From the NCBI RefSeq assembly GCF_014639155.1, contig NZ_BMFT01000001.1, forward strand, positions 2,294,001-2,358,000: DNA of 64,000 nt, read 5' to 3'. The translations under genes were made by a program, and so were the position numbers. The notes under the pieces were generated by a model. It was not told the DNA's origin. It did not search any database and saw only the letters and a program-made list of their open reading frames with translations. Source of the DNA: Paenibacillus segetis. GTDB taxonomy: Bacteria; Bacillota; Bacilli; Paenibacillales; Paenibacillaceae. Below are positions 54,577 through 62,346 of this stretch, in pieces. Numbering within the stretch: position 1 is the first letter of the stretch; each line of letters opens with the position of its first letter.

Positions 54577-55638
54577 TTAGTTCTTGGGTTCACTTTTCGA
54601 TTGGTAACGTTTTTGCCATTCCGTAAGAACAGCCTCGCGGTCTTTTGCTGATTGCACAAGATCATTCTTAATTAATTGACTCATTGGATCAGCCTTGTAT
54701 CCATCAGGGATAGCTCCATCCTCTTGCTTGATAGAAATAATCGCATAATTCTTGTTATACTCTTTCATTGGTTCGTCTGAAATCGCCCAATCTAGAAATT
54801 CCTTCGCTGCCGGGTTGATGTTTGCTTTCTTCATTAATCCGTTCGCTTCTACATCCCAGCCAGATCCTTCTTTAGGAAAGACAACTTCTACTGGAGCACC
54901 CTTCTTTTTCTCTTCGATCGCACGATAGCCGAAGGAAATCCCAATCGGATATTCACCTGCTGCAGCCATCTTCGCTGGTTTAGAACCAGATTGAGTGTAT
55001 ATTGCAATGTTGTCATTTAACTTATCCATATAGTTCCACGCCTCATCTGCACCCATCAGCTGTCTCAAACCTGATACAGTCAAGAATCCTGTACCTGAAG
55101 CAGCCGGGTCTGGCATAACAACCATCCCTTTATATTCAGGTTTAATTAGATCAGCGTAAGACTCTGGAATAGGAAGATTACTCTTTGCTAATTCTGTGGT
55201 ATTTACCAAGAAAGCTGTCTCCCAAGCATCAATCCCTACCCAGTGTGTTGGCTCTTGAGTATCCTTGAATTCGGGTAGTACATTCTCAACACCCTTTGGT
55301 GAATATCCTTCTAGCATGCCGTTTTGATCCAATACTAGTAAGCTTGTTGCTGCAACGCCCCATACTACATCGGCTACTGGATTATCTTTTTCTGCAAGAA
55401 GCTTCGCTGTAATTACGCCAGTTGAGTCACGCACAATATTCACTTTCATATCGGGATGTGCTGATTTGTAAGAAGCTAAGTAAGCTTCAATTTGATCGTC
55501 TTCCAGTGCCGTATACACCGTAATCTCTTTACTCCCGGAGTCTGCCTTCTCATTTCCTGCTTTGTTCCCTTGACCACAAGCCGACAGCATCGAAACCAAT
55601 ACCATACAAGTTATGAAAAGACCCAACCATTTCTTCAT
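54577..55638 (-). CDS. 2-aminoethylphosphonate-binding lipoprotein (PhnS-like)
   Basis: A 353-residue substrate-binding lipoprotein. The lipobox is SMLSAC, with Cys21 as anchor. The mature protein has the iron/AEP-type binding fold: [20 protein letters not shown] near 39-58, [14 protein letters not shown] near 95, and [17 protein letters not shown] near 155-171. It is the first gene of the operon. Upstream, on the minus strand, a possible -10 (TATACT) lies at 55702-55707 in an A+T-rich region. RBS GGAGGAG. Confidence 0.9.
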   Translation of the reverse strand: MKKWLGLFITCMVLVSMLSACGQGNKAGNEKADSGSKEITVYTALEDDQIEAYLASYKSAHPDMKVNIVRDSTGVITAKLLAEKDNPVADVVWGVAATSLLVLDQNGMLEGYSPKGVENVLPEFKDTQEPTHWVGIDAWETAFLVNTTELAKSNLPIPESYADLIKPEYKGMVVMPDPAASGTGFLTVSGLRQLMGADEAWNYMDKLNDNIAIYTQSGSKPAKMAAAGEYPIGISFGYRAIEEKKKGAPVEVVFPKEGSGWDVEANGLMKKANINPAAKEFLDWAISDEPMKEYNKNYAIISIKQEDGAIPDGYKADPMSQLIKNDLVQSAKDREAVLTEWQKRYQSKSEPKN

Positions 55639-55799
55639 GATTCCACTTCTCCTCCGATTTCTACTTATCTAATTTGGTTCGCCCTAACAAGGACAACTTT
55701 AGTATAAAATCGATTTGTAAAATCCAAAGTAGATCCATGTAAATATATTGTTTTTACTTTTATTTAATTGTTTTTAGTTGCGATTACAAAAAAAGGATA

Positions 55800-55834
55800 C
55801 AAAAAAGACGTTATCGAGTTAAACCGAAAACGTC
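55800..55834 (-). terminator. Terminator after the SDR remnant
   Basis: Arms GACGTT / AACGTC in a longer hairpin; TTTTTTG follows on the minus strand. Confidence 0.7.
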
Positions 55835-55858
55835 CTGCTACTAACTATCTCTTCTTAG

Positions 55859-56248
55859 TTAGCTATTCTTTAATACTTTCTCTGCCAGAGTAGGAAACCA
55901 GCGGTTGATCATCAAAAGTAGTTTTACCTTACCAATTGGTATCTCATATTTATCCTTTACAAAATAGTCCATAAACTCATTTGCCAGCTCTTCAGGAGAT
56001 ATTTTATTACTTCCCCTTCCCTTTGTCATCTCAGTATCAACTACCGGTGGAATCATCTCGAACACCTTGATGTTCGTTTGTTCTAACTGATATCGTAAGG
56101 ATTTGCTGAATATATGAATTCCCGCTTTCGTCGCGTAGTACACTGGAGCGGATTTCTTGGGGACCATCCCTAAACCTGACGATACATTAACGATCGCAGC
56201 TTGTGAATGGCGGGAATTGTGAAGAAGTCTTGAGTAATAAAGAACCAT
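55859..56248 (-). pseudogene. C-terminal fragment of an SDR (DltE-like)
   Basis: The 129-residue frame aligns only with the second half of a short-chain dehydrogenase. It retains AAIVNVSSGLG (catalytic Ser) and YYATKAG (catalytic Tyr/Lys), then IPPVVDTEMTKG, but lacks the N-terminal nucleotide-binding TGxxxGIG segment, roughly the first 95 residues. There is no ribosome site before its ATG. The upstream sequence passes straight into a Crp/Fnr-family fragment, so a deletion has joined two genes. A product, if made, could not bind cofactor. Confidence 0.8.
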
Positions 56249-56262
56249 AAGAGGCTACGAAT

Positions 56263-56502
56263 TCATATTTCGTACAAAAACTTTTGTTTGAACTCATTTC
56301 CGTCAGGAGTTGAGTAATAAAGACGAAATAACCCGCTCACACAAAAACCGATAAAATCTGCAGGTTCGCCTGCTCGAACGAAATGATGTTTTTTCGTAAC
56401 CGTTTTATGTACTGAAAGCGACTTAAAATGATCCCATTCTTCGCCCGGAATAGATGAATACTTTTGTAATGCAGAGTAGATGGATTCCCACATATTCTCC
56501 AT
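56263..56502 (-). pseudogene. N-terminal fragment of a Crp/Fnr-family regulator
   Basis: A 79-residue frame matching the start of a cyclic-nucleotide-binding domain (HHFVRAGEPADFIGFCVSGLF near 40-60, then YYSTPDGNEFKQKF). It ends abruptly at EI before the beta-barrel is complete and has no C-terminal HTH. It has its own ATG after TGAGG, 19 bp past the padR-type stop, so it was once the second gene of that operon. The break point with the SDR fragment is within about 56245-56265. Confidence 0.78.
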
Positions 56503-56521
56503 AAAAGAACCTCACGCACAT

Positions 56522-57046
56522 TTACTTGTTCTCCAACTTATGAGCCATCTCTTGAATAAGTTCGATTTCACGCTCTATCAAGCTGTGCGTATAGAAGTAT
56601 AGTTCCTGCGAATAGATCTGATCTCTACCGTTTCCCACGACGGATGATAATTGTTCCAAATGTGTTATCTTCTCTTCCATGTAGGTTTTTCTGAAGGTTA
56701 GCAATTTTTGGCGAGTTGCATTATCCAAAAGTTCATAATAAGCCAGGCGAATAGACCATTCATCATCCGATTTAATTGTTTCTATGGTGAAATCGGTCAA
56801 GCAACGGTGGAAGGTCTCTTGCCCCAAACTAGTAATTGAATATACGTAGCGATTTGGTCTACGCTCCTGGAGCTCCAATTTGCTATTAACAAGTCCCCGT
56901 TCTTCAAATTGTTTCAGCTTTGGGTATAGCGTGTTGTTGTTAATGATTTTGCTGTTACTCATCACAAAAATGATATTCTTCTTAATCTCATATCCATGTT
57001 TCGGCCCTTGCATTAATTGAGCTAAGATTAAAACCTCGATATCCAT
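56522..57046 (-). CDS. PadR-family transcriptional regulator
   Basis: A 174-residue regulator. The N-terminal winged HTH starts MDIEVLILAQLMQGPKHGYEI and continues TLYPKLKQFEERGLV with YSITSLGQE as the wing. The C-terminal helical dimerisation part (about 85-174) is typical of the VirR/PadR-2 group. The ATG follows GGAGGATCAGT. It is divergent from the enoate-reductase gene over a 230-bp region with a perfect dyad, so it probably controls that gene. Confidence 0.88.
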   Translation of the reverse strand: MDIEVLILAQLMQGPKHGYEIKKNIIFVMSNSKIINNNTLYPKLKQFEERGLVNSKLELQERRPNRYVYSITSLGQETFHRCLTDFTIETIKSDDEWSIRLAYYELLDNATRQKLLTFRKTYMEEKITHLEQLSSVVGNGRDQIYSQELYFYTHSLIEREIELIQEMAHKLENK

Positions 57047-57221
57047 ACTGATCCTCCGCACTACCGGACCATGATCCGGATTTTATACATTTCTTCATTT
57101 TACTCTAACTAAGGAAACGTGCCAAATAACTTAATCATAAACATCGAAATAAATTAGTAACTCACACACACAAAGTTTGTGATGTTATTCACATTATATT
57201 CATTTAAGCTGATCTAATATA

Positions 57222-57254
57222 TAGGTTAAAATAACCTATTTATATTTAACCTAT
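57222..57254. promoter_or_regulatory. Candidate operator: TAGGTTA-AAA-TAACCTA plus a third half-site
   Basis: A perfect 7-base dyad at 57222-57238 followed six bases later by another TTAACCTATA half-site ending at 57254. It overlaps the expected promoter or leader of the flavoenzyme gene and is the likely target of the divergent PadR protein. Confidence 0.6.
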
Positions 57255-57277
57255 AATTTGAGAGGATGTTGTGTAAA

Positions 57278-59203
57278 ATGGCGTTCACACATTTATTCAG
57301 CAAAGCTAACATCGGAAATATGGAACTCAAAAATCGGGTGATCATGCCTGCCATGGGAACTAAAATGAACGAACCCGGTGGTTTTGTTAGTCAACAACTT
57401 ATCGATTACCATGTGGCTCGTGCCAAGGGCGGATGTGGATTAAATACTGTAGAAGTAACTACGGTGCATCCTACCGCTGCTACCGACGATTCTCCAGCGC
57501 TATATGACGACAAATTTATTCCTGGAATGACTAATCTAGCACATGCAATCCGTGTGGCGAGTGGTAAAAGCTGTCTTCAATTATGGCACGGTGGCAAAGT
57601 GGCCTTTAATCCAAACCAAGTTTCCTCTTCTCCTGTTGCATTCGAAGGAATCCCTACTCCTCCACGGGAGCTTCAATTACACGAAATCGGTGAAATGGTT
57701 CAAGCCTACGCAGATACAGCGAGACGTGCACAACAAGCTGGCTTTGATAGCGTTGAGTTCCATGCCGGACATGGATATTTACCGCAACAATTTTTAAGTC
57801 CAGCCATGAACTTCCGTCAGGATGAATACGGTGGATCTTGGGAGAATCGTACGCGCTTTGCATTAGAATGTATTCGAGCTATTCGCAGTGCCGTAGGCGC
57901 CGGTTATCCGATCTTAATGAGAATATCCGCGATTGAAGATCTTCCCGGTGGATTAACACTGGAGGATATGAAGGCATTCTCGATCTTGGCCGAGCAAGCT
58001 GGCATCGACGCCATCAATGTTTCCCGCGGAGTACCTAGTGGAGCAGCCATTAAATATGAAGTTCCTCCCATCGACTTACCCGTAGGATTTAATGTCGATA
58101 ATGCAGCTCAAATCAAGTCCGTTGTTAACATCCCAGTCATTGCTGTGGGCCGGATTAATGATCCAGCCGTTGCAGATCGCATCATAGCGGAAGGATTAGC
58201 TGATTTTATAGCAATCGGTCGGGCTCAGCTTGCCGATCCTGAGTTTTGTAACAAAGCGCAAGCTGGAGCTGAGCACACCATCGTTAAATGCGTAGGTTGC
58301 GACCAAGGTTGCTTCGATGGGTTCGTTAATCCGAACATACCTTTCATCAGTTGTTTATTTAACCCTGCTACTGGTCGTGAGAAAGAATATGAGTTACAAC
58401 CTACAACTACGCCGAAGAAAGTACTTATAGCAGGCGGCGGTCCTGGTGGTCTGGAAGCAGCCGTTACATTGAAACGGAGAGGCCACTCCCCAATTCTGTG
58501 TGAGAAAAATGAGGTTCTTGGAGGTCAACTGTATATTGCTGGTGCTGCACCACGTAAGGAAGAGATGGCTGCGGCTGCTCTTAACATGGGTGAAGCTGCG
58601 AAGCGTGAAGGTATTGAAATTCGTATGAATACTGAGGTAACAGCGGAGTTGATTGCTGAAATCGGTCCTGACGAAGTAATCCTGGCCATCGGTTCATCTC
58701 CAATTATTCCGCCAGTTGATGGTGCAGATAGCAAGCATGTTATCAATTCACATGATGTATTATGGGGAACCGCGACTCCAGAAGGAAGGATCGTTATTAT
58801 CGGAGGAGGTTTAGTTGGTCTAGAGGTAGCAGAACTGCTAGTTGAACGAGGGAATCAAGTTACTGTAGTTGAAATGCAAGCCGATGTAGCCAATGATCTC
58901 GGACTTCTTCGCAAAATTTGTGTTATGGAAAGTCTATACGGACACGGCGTTGAATTGTTGACGAATAGCAAATGCTGCGCGATCGAACAGGATGGTGTCG
59001 TCATTGAGAAAGACGGAAAACGCGTAAGCCTACCTGCAGATTATGTGGTTATGGCTGTAGGTTCACGTGCTCGCGACAAGCAATCGCTGGAAGCCTACCT
59101 TCAAGAGAGCAATATCCCTTATCATGTAATCGGTGATGCGATCCAGGCACGTAGAGCACTGAATGCGATTTGGGAAGGTGCAGAAGTGGCGAGACGAATC
59201 TAA
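57278..59203 (+). CDS. NADH:flavin oxidoreductase / 2-enoate reductase family enzyme
   Basis: A 641-residue iron-sulfur flavoenzyme. The N-terminal TIM barrel of the old yellow enzyme type (about 1-335) has ELKNRVIMPAMGT near 16-28 and EFHAGHGYLPQQFLSP near 161-176. The [4Fe-4S] cluster Cys are in CVGCDQGCFDG near 333-343 and SC about 12 residues later. The C-terminal part has an FAD motif AGGGPGGLEAA near 386 and a second NAD(P)H motif IGGGLVGLEVAE near 508. Homologues reduce 2-enoates or 2,4-dienoyl-CoA. The ATG at 57278 is preferred over 57266, which abuts AGAGG. Probably PadR-controlled. Confidence 0.92.
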   Translation: MAFTHLFSKANIGNMELKNRVIMPAMGTKMNEPGGFVSQQLIDYHVARAKGGCGLNTVEVTTVHPTAATDDSPALYDDKFIPGMTNLAHAIRVASGKSCLQLWHGGKVAFNPNQVSSSPVAFEGIPTPPRELQLHEIGEMVQAYADTARRAQQAGFDSVEFHAGHGYLPQQFLSPAMNFRQDEYGGSWENRTRFALECIRAIRSAVGAGYPILMRISAIEDLPGGLTLEDMKAFSILAEQAGIDAINVSRGVPSGAAIKYEVPPIDLPVGFNVDNAAQIKSVVNIPVIAVGRINDPAVADRIIAEGLADFIAIGRAQLADPEFCNKAQAGAEHTIVKCVGCDQGCFDGFVNPNIPFISCLFNPATGREKEYELQPTTTPKKVLIAGGGPGGLEAAVTLKRRGHSPILCEKNEVLGGQLYIAGAAPRKEEMAAAALNMGEAAKREGIEIRMNTEVTAELIAEIGPDEVILAIGSSPIIPPVDGADSKHVINSHDVLWGTATPEGRIVIIGGGLVGLEVAELLVERGNQVTVVEMQADVANDLGLLRKICVMESLYGHGVELLTNSKCCAIEQDGVVIEKDGKRVSLPADYVVMAVGSRARDKQSLEAYLQESNIPYHVIGDAIQARRALNAIWEGAEVARRI

Positions 59204-59225
59204 TCATTATATTCAGTAAGTATCA

Positions 59226-59258
59226 ACAAGCCAGTTGGTCAGGGACCAACTGGCTTGT
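59226..59258 (+). terminator. Terminator of the flavoenzyme gene
   Basis: Fifteen-base perfect arms ACAAGCCAGTTGGTC / GACCAACTGGCTTGT with a three-base loop; GTTGC follows, without a long T run. Confidence 0.8.
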
Positions 59259-59786
59259 GTTGCTAGATTAATTTCTCTGGTTCGACTAACAAATCTCTTA
59301 ATCTACAATAAATTCACCTGTTGGATTTAACGTCGATTGTTTGGTAATTCTTTTCAATACTCCTTGAATTACGCACATTCAAGGTCTGATTATCTCTAGT
59401 ATCTTTATATATCGCTTTGTTTTCTCAGTTAAGTTCAAATCTTTATAGAGTTCAAACAATTCATCCTCCAGGCGTTTTACTACCTCAGCCCGTGTTATGA
59501 AAGAATCCATCTTCATAAATATGAGGATCTACTCCAGCAATTGCGGCAAAGCAATGGATTTTTACATAGCCTTAAGTGTCAATACCCTTTATTTTTTTCA
59601 AAATACCATCACACTATCTTGACTAAAGACATATTTATTATTCTTTTTATCTATTCAAAAATCTAATTTATTTGTCGATATTAGTGTATTACCTACATAA
59701 TCAAAAGGTTAAATATACAACTACATACATATTATGGGTGGTATTTTTTTTAAACAACATTTAACACATCATCAGGGGGAATTAGT
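59259..59786. other. A+T-rich gap with a transposase scar
   Basis: A 528-bp interval before the chemoreceptor gene. It contains an IS110-like remnant on the minus strand at 59485-59571 and an A+T-rich stretch (59590-59760) that should hold the chemoreceptor promoter. I could not point to a specific -35/-10 pair. Confidence 0.5.
59485..59571 (-). pseudogene. Remnant of an IS110-type transposase
   Basis: A 28-codon piece on the minus strand reads GYVKIHCFAAIAGVDP then HIYEDGFFHNTG and stops. The pattern AAIAGVDPxIYExGxF resembles the C-terminal Transposase_20 region of IS110-family transposases. The frame is closed by stops on both sides. No terminal repeats were found. The match is short, so the assignment is tentative. 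Confidence 0.4.
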
Positions 59787-61478
59787 ATGTCTTCAGTCAG
59801 AAGCAAACTTGTCGGATCGTTTACAATTGTCTTGGTATTTGTATTAGTATTGGCCTTTATCGGGTTGACACAGCTTGGAAAGATGAGAGATTTCACGGAT
59901 GAAGTTACGGATCGATGGATGCACGGTATTGAATTGATTGATCAGGTTAACTTAAGTATTGAGCAATATGAAAGTACATATTATCAAAAATTTAGCACAA
60001 AAGATCCAAAACAATTGGAACTTTTAGATACCAAGATCAACTCTCTCTTTGTCCAAATCGATGATAGTATTTCGAAATATGGGGATATTGTTGTATCGGA
60101 AGTTGATAAAAATACCTTTGCTGAGCTAACTGAAGCTTGGGGAACATACAAGACTGGAATGGAGAAGTTAAACTCAGGTAAGGCAAGTCCCGAAGAAGTA
60201 GCTACAATTACAGCGGATCTAGGTATTGCGTTTGAGCAAATGAGAACATCCATCGATGTTTTGACTAAATCCACTAAAGACGGAATCGAACAAGTTGGAA
60301 CGGATAGTAATGATGTATTTACTAGTACTGCTTCCGTTATTTTTTATTTAGGAATTGCTATTCTAATTGTGATTGCTGCTCTCGCTTGGTTACTTATCCG
60401 CAATATCACAAAACCATTGATCGCTACTACGGCCATGATGAATCAACTTGCTGACGGTGATTTGAGTGTACAACCAATGATCGTTAATCGTAAGGACGAA
60501 TTTGGCAAGATGATGAATGCTGTCAATCGAACGCTATCGAATTTGCAGTTTTCGATCAAACATATACAGGATTCTTCCAACTCAATAGCAAGTTCATCGA
60601 TCCAAATGTTTGCCAGCTCCGAGCAGAACTCGGAAGCAGCCAAGCAAGTGACGGAATCAATTCAGCAGCTTTCTTTTGGCTCTGAGGATCAAGCAAACAC
60701 AGCTATGGAATGCGGTCGGGTAATTGATGAAATGGCACAAGGTGTTGGACGTATTGCGGAATCAACCAGTGAGTTTTCAGAATTGTCCCAACATGCCGCT
60801 AACCAGGCTAATATAGGATCTGAACAAATCGTAGACATATCAAACCGCATGAAGAAGCTTAGTGATTCTGTAACAGCAGCAAGTCAAACAATCCATAAGC
60901 TTGAACAACAATCCGAGAAAATTAGCGAGATGTCAAAGTTCATCGGGGAAATTGCTGTTCAGACGAACTTACTTGCGCTTAATGCAAACATTGAAGCTGC
61001 ACGAGCCGGAGAGCACGGACGAGGCTTCGCTGTTGTTGCAGGAGAAGTCCGTAAGCTAGCTTCCCAAAGTGATGAATTATCACATGGAATTACAGAAATG
61101 ATCCAATCTATCCAACAAGATACGATGTTCGCTGTATCCTCAATGAATCAAAGTCTTGTCGATGTTCACGAAGGTGTAGTGTCAGTAGAACAAGCAGAGT
61201 TAGCGTTTAAGGAAATCGTAGTTTTAACTAATGAAGTATCGACAAGGGTACAAGAGACTGCTGCCGCTACCGAACAGTTGGCCGCAAGTTCTGAAGAAGT
61301 AGCAGCTTCCATAACCAACATGGGGCACATCGCCAAACAGTCCGCAGGAATAACGCAGCAAGTTGCCGCATCAACTGAAGAACAACTGGCTTCAAGTGAG
61401 GAAATCACAAGTGCTTCGCATGCTCTATCTGGTATTTCCAAGGAACTGAAAGACTTGGTTAATAAGTTCACTTTGTAA
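59787..61478 (+). CDS. Methyl-accepting chemotaxis protein
   Basis: A 563-residue chemoreceptor. Membrane segment 1 (about 8-28) and segment 2 (about 180-201) enclose a four-helix-bundle ligand domain (about 30-175) with DRWMHGIELIDQVNLSIEQY. A HAMP domain (about 203-255) and a long MA signalling coiled coil follow; the conserved hairpin tip reads QTNLLALNANIEAARAGEHG (near 396-415). It signals to CheA-CheW. There is no C-terminal CheR pentapeptide. The ATG follows AGGGGGAAT. It is not in an operon with other che genes here. Confidence 0.94.
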   Translation: MSSVRSKLVGSFTIVLVFVLVLAFIGLTQLGKMRDFTDEVTDRWMHGIELIDQVNLSIEQYESTYYQKFSTKDPKQLELLDTKINSLFVQIDDSISKYGDIVVSEVDKNTFAELTEAWGTYKTGMEKLNSGKASPEEVATITADLGIAFEQMRTSIDVLTKSTKDGIEQVGTDSNDVFTSTASVIFYLGIAILIVIAALAWLLIRNITKPLIATTAMMNQLADGDLSVQPMIVNRKDEFGKMMNAVNRTLSNLQFSIKHIQDSSNSIASSSIQMFASSEQNSEAAKQVTESIQQLSFGSEDQANTAMECGRVIDEMAQGVGRIAESTSEFSELSQHAANQANIGSEQIVDISNRMKKLSDSVTAASQTIHKLEQQSEKISEMSKFIGEIAVQTNLLALNANIEAARAGEHGRGFAVVAGEVRKLASQSDELSHGITEMIQSIQQDTMFAVSSMNQSLVDVHEGVVSVEQAELAFKEIVVLTNEVSTRVQETAAATEQLAASSEEVAASITNMGHIAKQSAGITQQVAASTEEQLASSEEITSASHALSGISKELKDLVNKFTL

Positions 61479-61565
61479 CATTTTGATTATGTCCAGAGAA
61501 ATGATACAATTTTTAAATAAATCAATAGTTATCGATTTATAAATTCATGTTGAGGAGTGAAGTTA

Positions 61566-61982
61566 GTGGCTGTTGATGTTTATTTGTACTTTAATGGAAA
61601 TTGTCGTGAAGCTGTGGAGTTTTATGCACAAGTGTTCGAAACAGAGAAACCACAAATCATGGCATACGGTGATAATCCACCAAATCCTGAATATCCACTT
61701 CCAGAAGAAGCCAAAAATTTAGTCATGCATTCACGACTTAACATTAACGGCAGTAATGTAATGTTTTCTGATGTATTCCCTGGCTCTCCATTTGTAGCAG
61801 GAAATAACATTGGACTCGCTTACGTTAGTAATAACATCGAAGACATCAAGAAATTTTTTAACAAACTGACCGATAGCGGTACAGTAAAAATGGTACTTCA
61901 AGAGACCTTCTGGAGCAAATGCTACGGTAGTGTAATAGATAAATTCGGAATCGAATGGCAACTCAGCCATGAGAGTGAATAA
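61566..61982 (+). CDS. VOC-family protein (PhnB/3-dmu-9-like)
   Basis: A 138-residue vicinal-oxygen-chelate protein with one paired beta-alpha-beta-beta-beta set in each half: VYLYFNGNCREAVEFYAQVF (5-24) and IGLAYVSNNIEDIKKFFNKL (about 78-97), ending DKFGIEWQL. This matches the PhnB/YjdN-like group, whose members lack proven activity. The start is GTG eight bases after GAGGAG; an earlier in-frame GTG overlaps the ribosome site. It is 88 bp after the chemoreceptor and shares a terminator with the convergent STAS gene. Confidence 0.82.
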   Translation: MAVDVYLYFNGNCREAVEFYAQVFETEKPQIMAYGDNPPNPEYPLPEEAKNLVMHSRLNINGSNVMFSDVFPGSPFVAGNNIGLAYVSNNIEDIKKFFNKLTDSGTVKMVLQETFWSKCYGSVIDKFGIEWQLSHESE

Positions 61983-62008
61983 CTGAATAACTGAATATCT
62001 AAGATTAC

Positions 62009-62062
62009 AAAAAAAGGATATAGACCTCTTCCTCACATGGAAAAGAATCTATATCCTTTTTT
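62009..62062. terminator. Bidirectional terminator
   Basis: AAAAAAGGATATAGA pairs with TCTATATCCTTTTTT around a 23-base loop, giving T runs in both directions between convergent genes. Confidence 0.88.
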
Positions 62063-62067
62063 GCATA

Positions 62068-62346
62068 TTATTGAATCTCAAAAACACTAGTCAATCTAGT
62101 CAACTCAAAAATTTTCTTAACATTTGGATTCAAGGACTTTAACTTAATTCCCCCCCCATTCTCTACGCACTTCTTGTATGAACTGACGATAACGCCTAGC
62201 CCCGTACTATCAATAAATTGGCATTCACTAAAATCGATCAAAAAACGAAAGGCCCCCTTATTAATATCATTTTTGATGACTTCCCTAAAATGAACTGCTT
62301 CTTCAACTGCAAAATTGACTGGCATTTTAATGGTAATTTCACTCAT
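62068..62346 (-). CDS. STAS-domain anti-anti-sigma factor-like protein
   Basis: A 92-residue single STAS domain. FLIDFSECQFIDSTGLGVIV (35-54) includes Ser47, the residue phosphorylated by anti-sigma kinases in SpoIIAA/RsbV homologues. The end, KKIFELTRLTSVFEI, is also typical. The start overlaps the upstream chemoreceptor stop by eight bases and is preceded by GAGGTGG inside that gene's end, so it is co-translated with the receptor. Either a stress-sigma pathway or a receptor-associated switch is possible. No kinase gene is visible in the window. Confidence 0.9.
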   Translation of the reverse strand: MSEITIKMPVNFAVEEAVHFREVIKNDINKGAFRFLIDFSECQFIDSTGLGVIVSSYKKCVENGGGIKLKSLNPNVKKIFELTRLTSVFEIQ

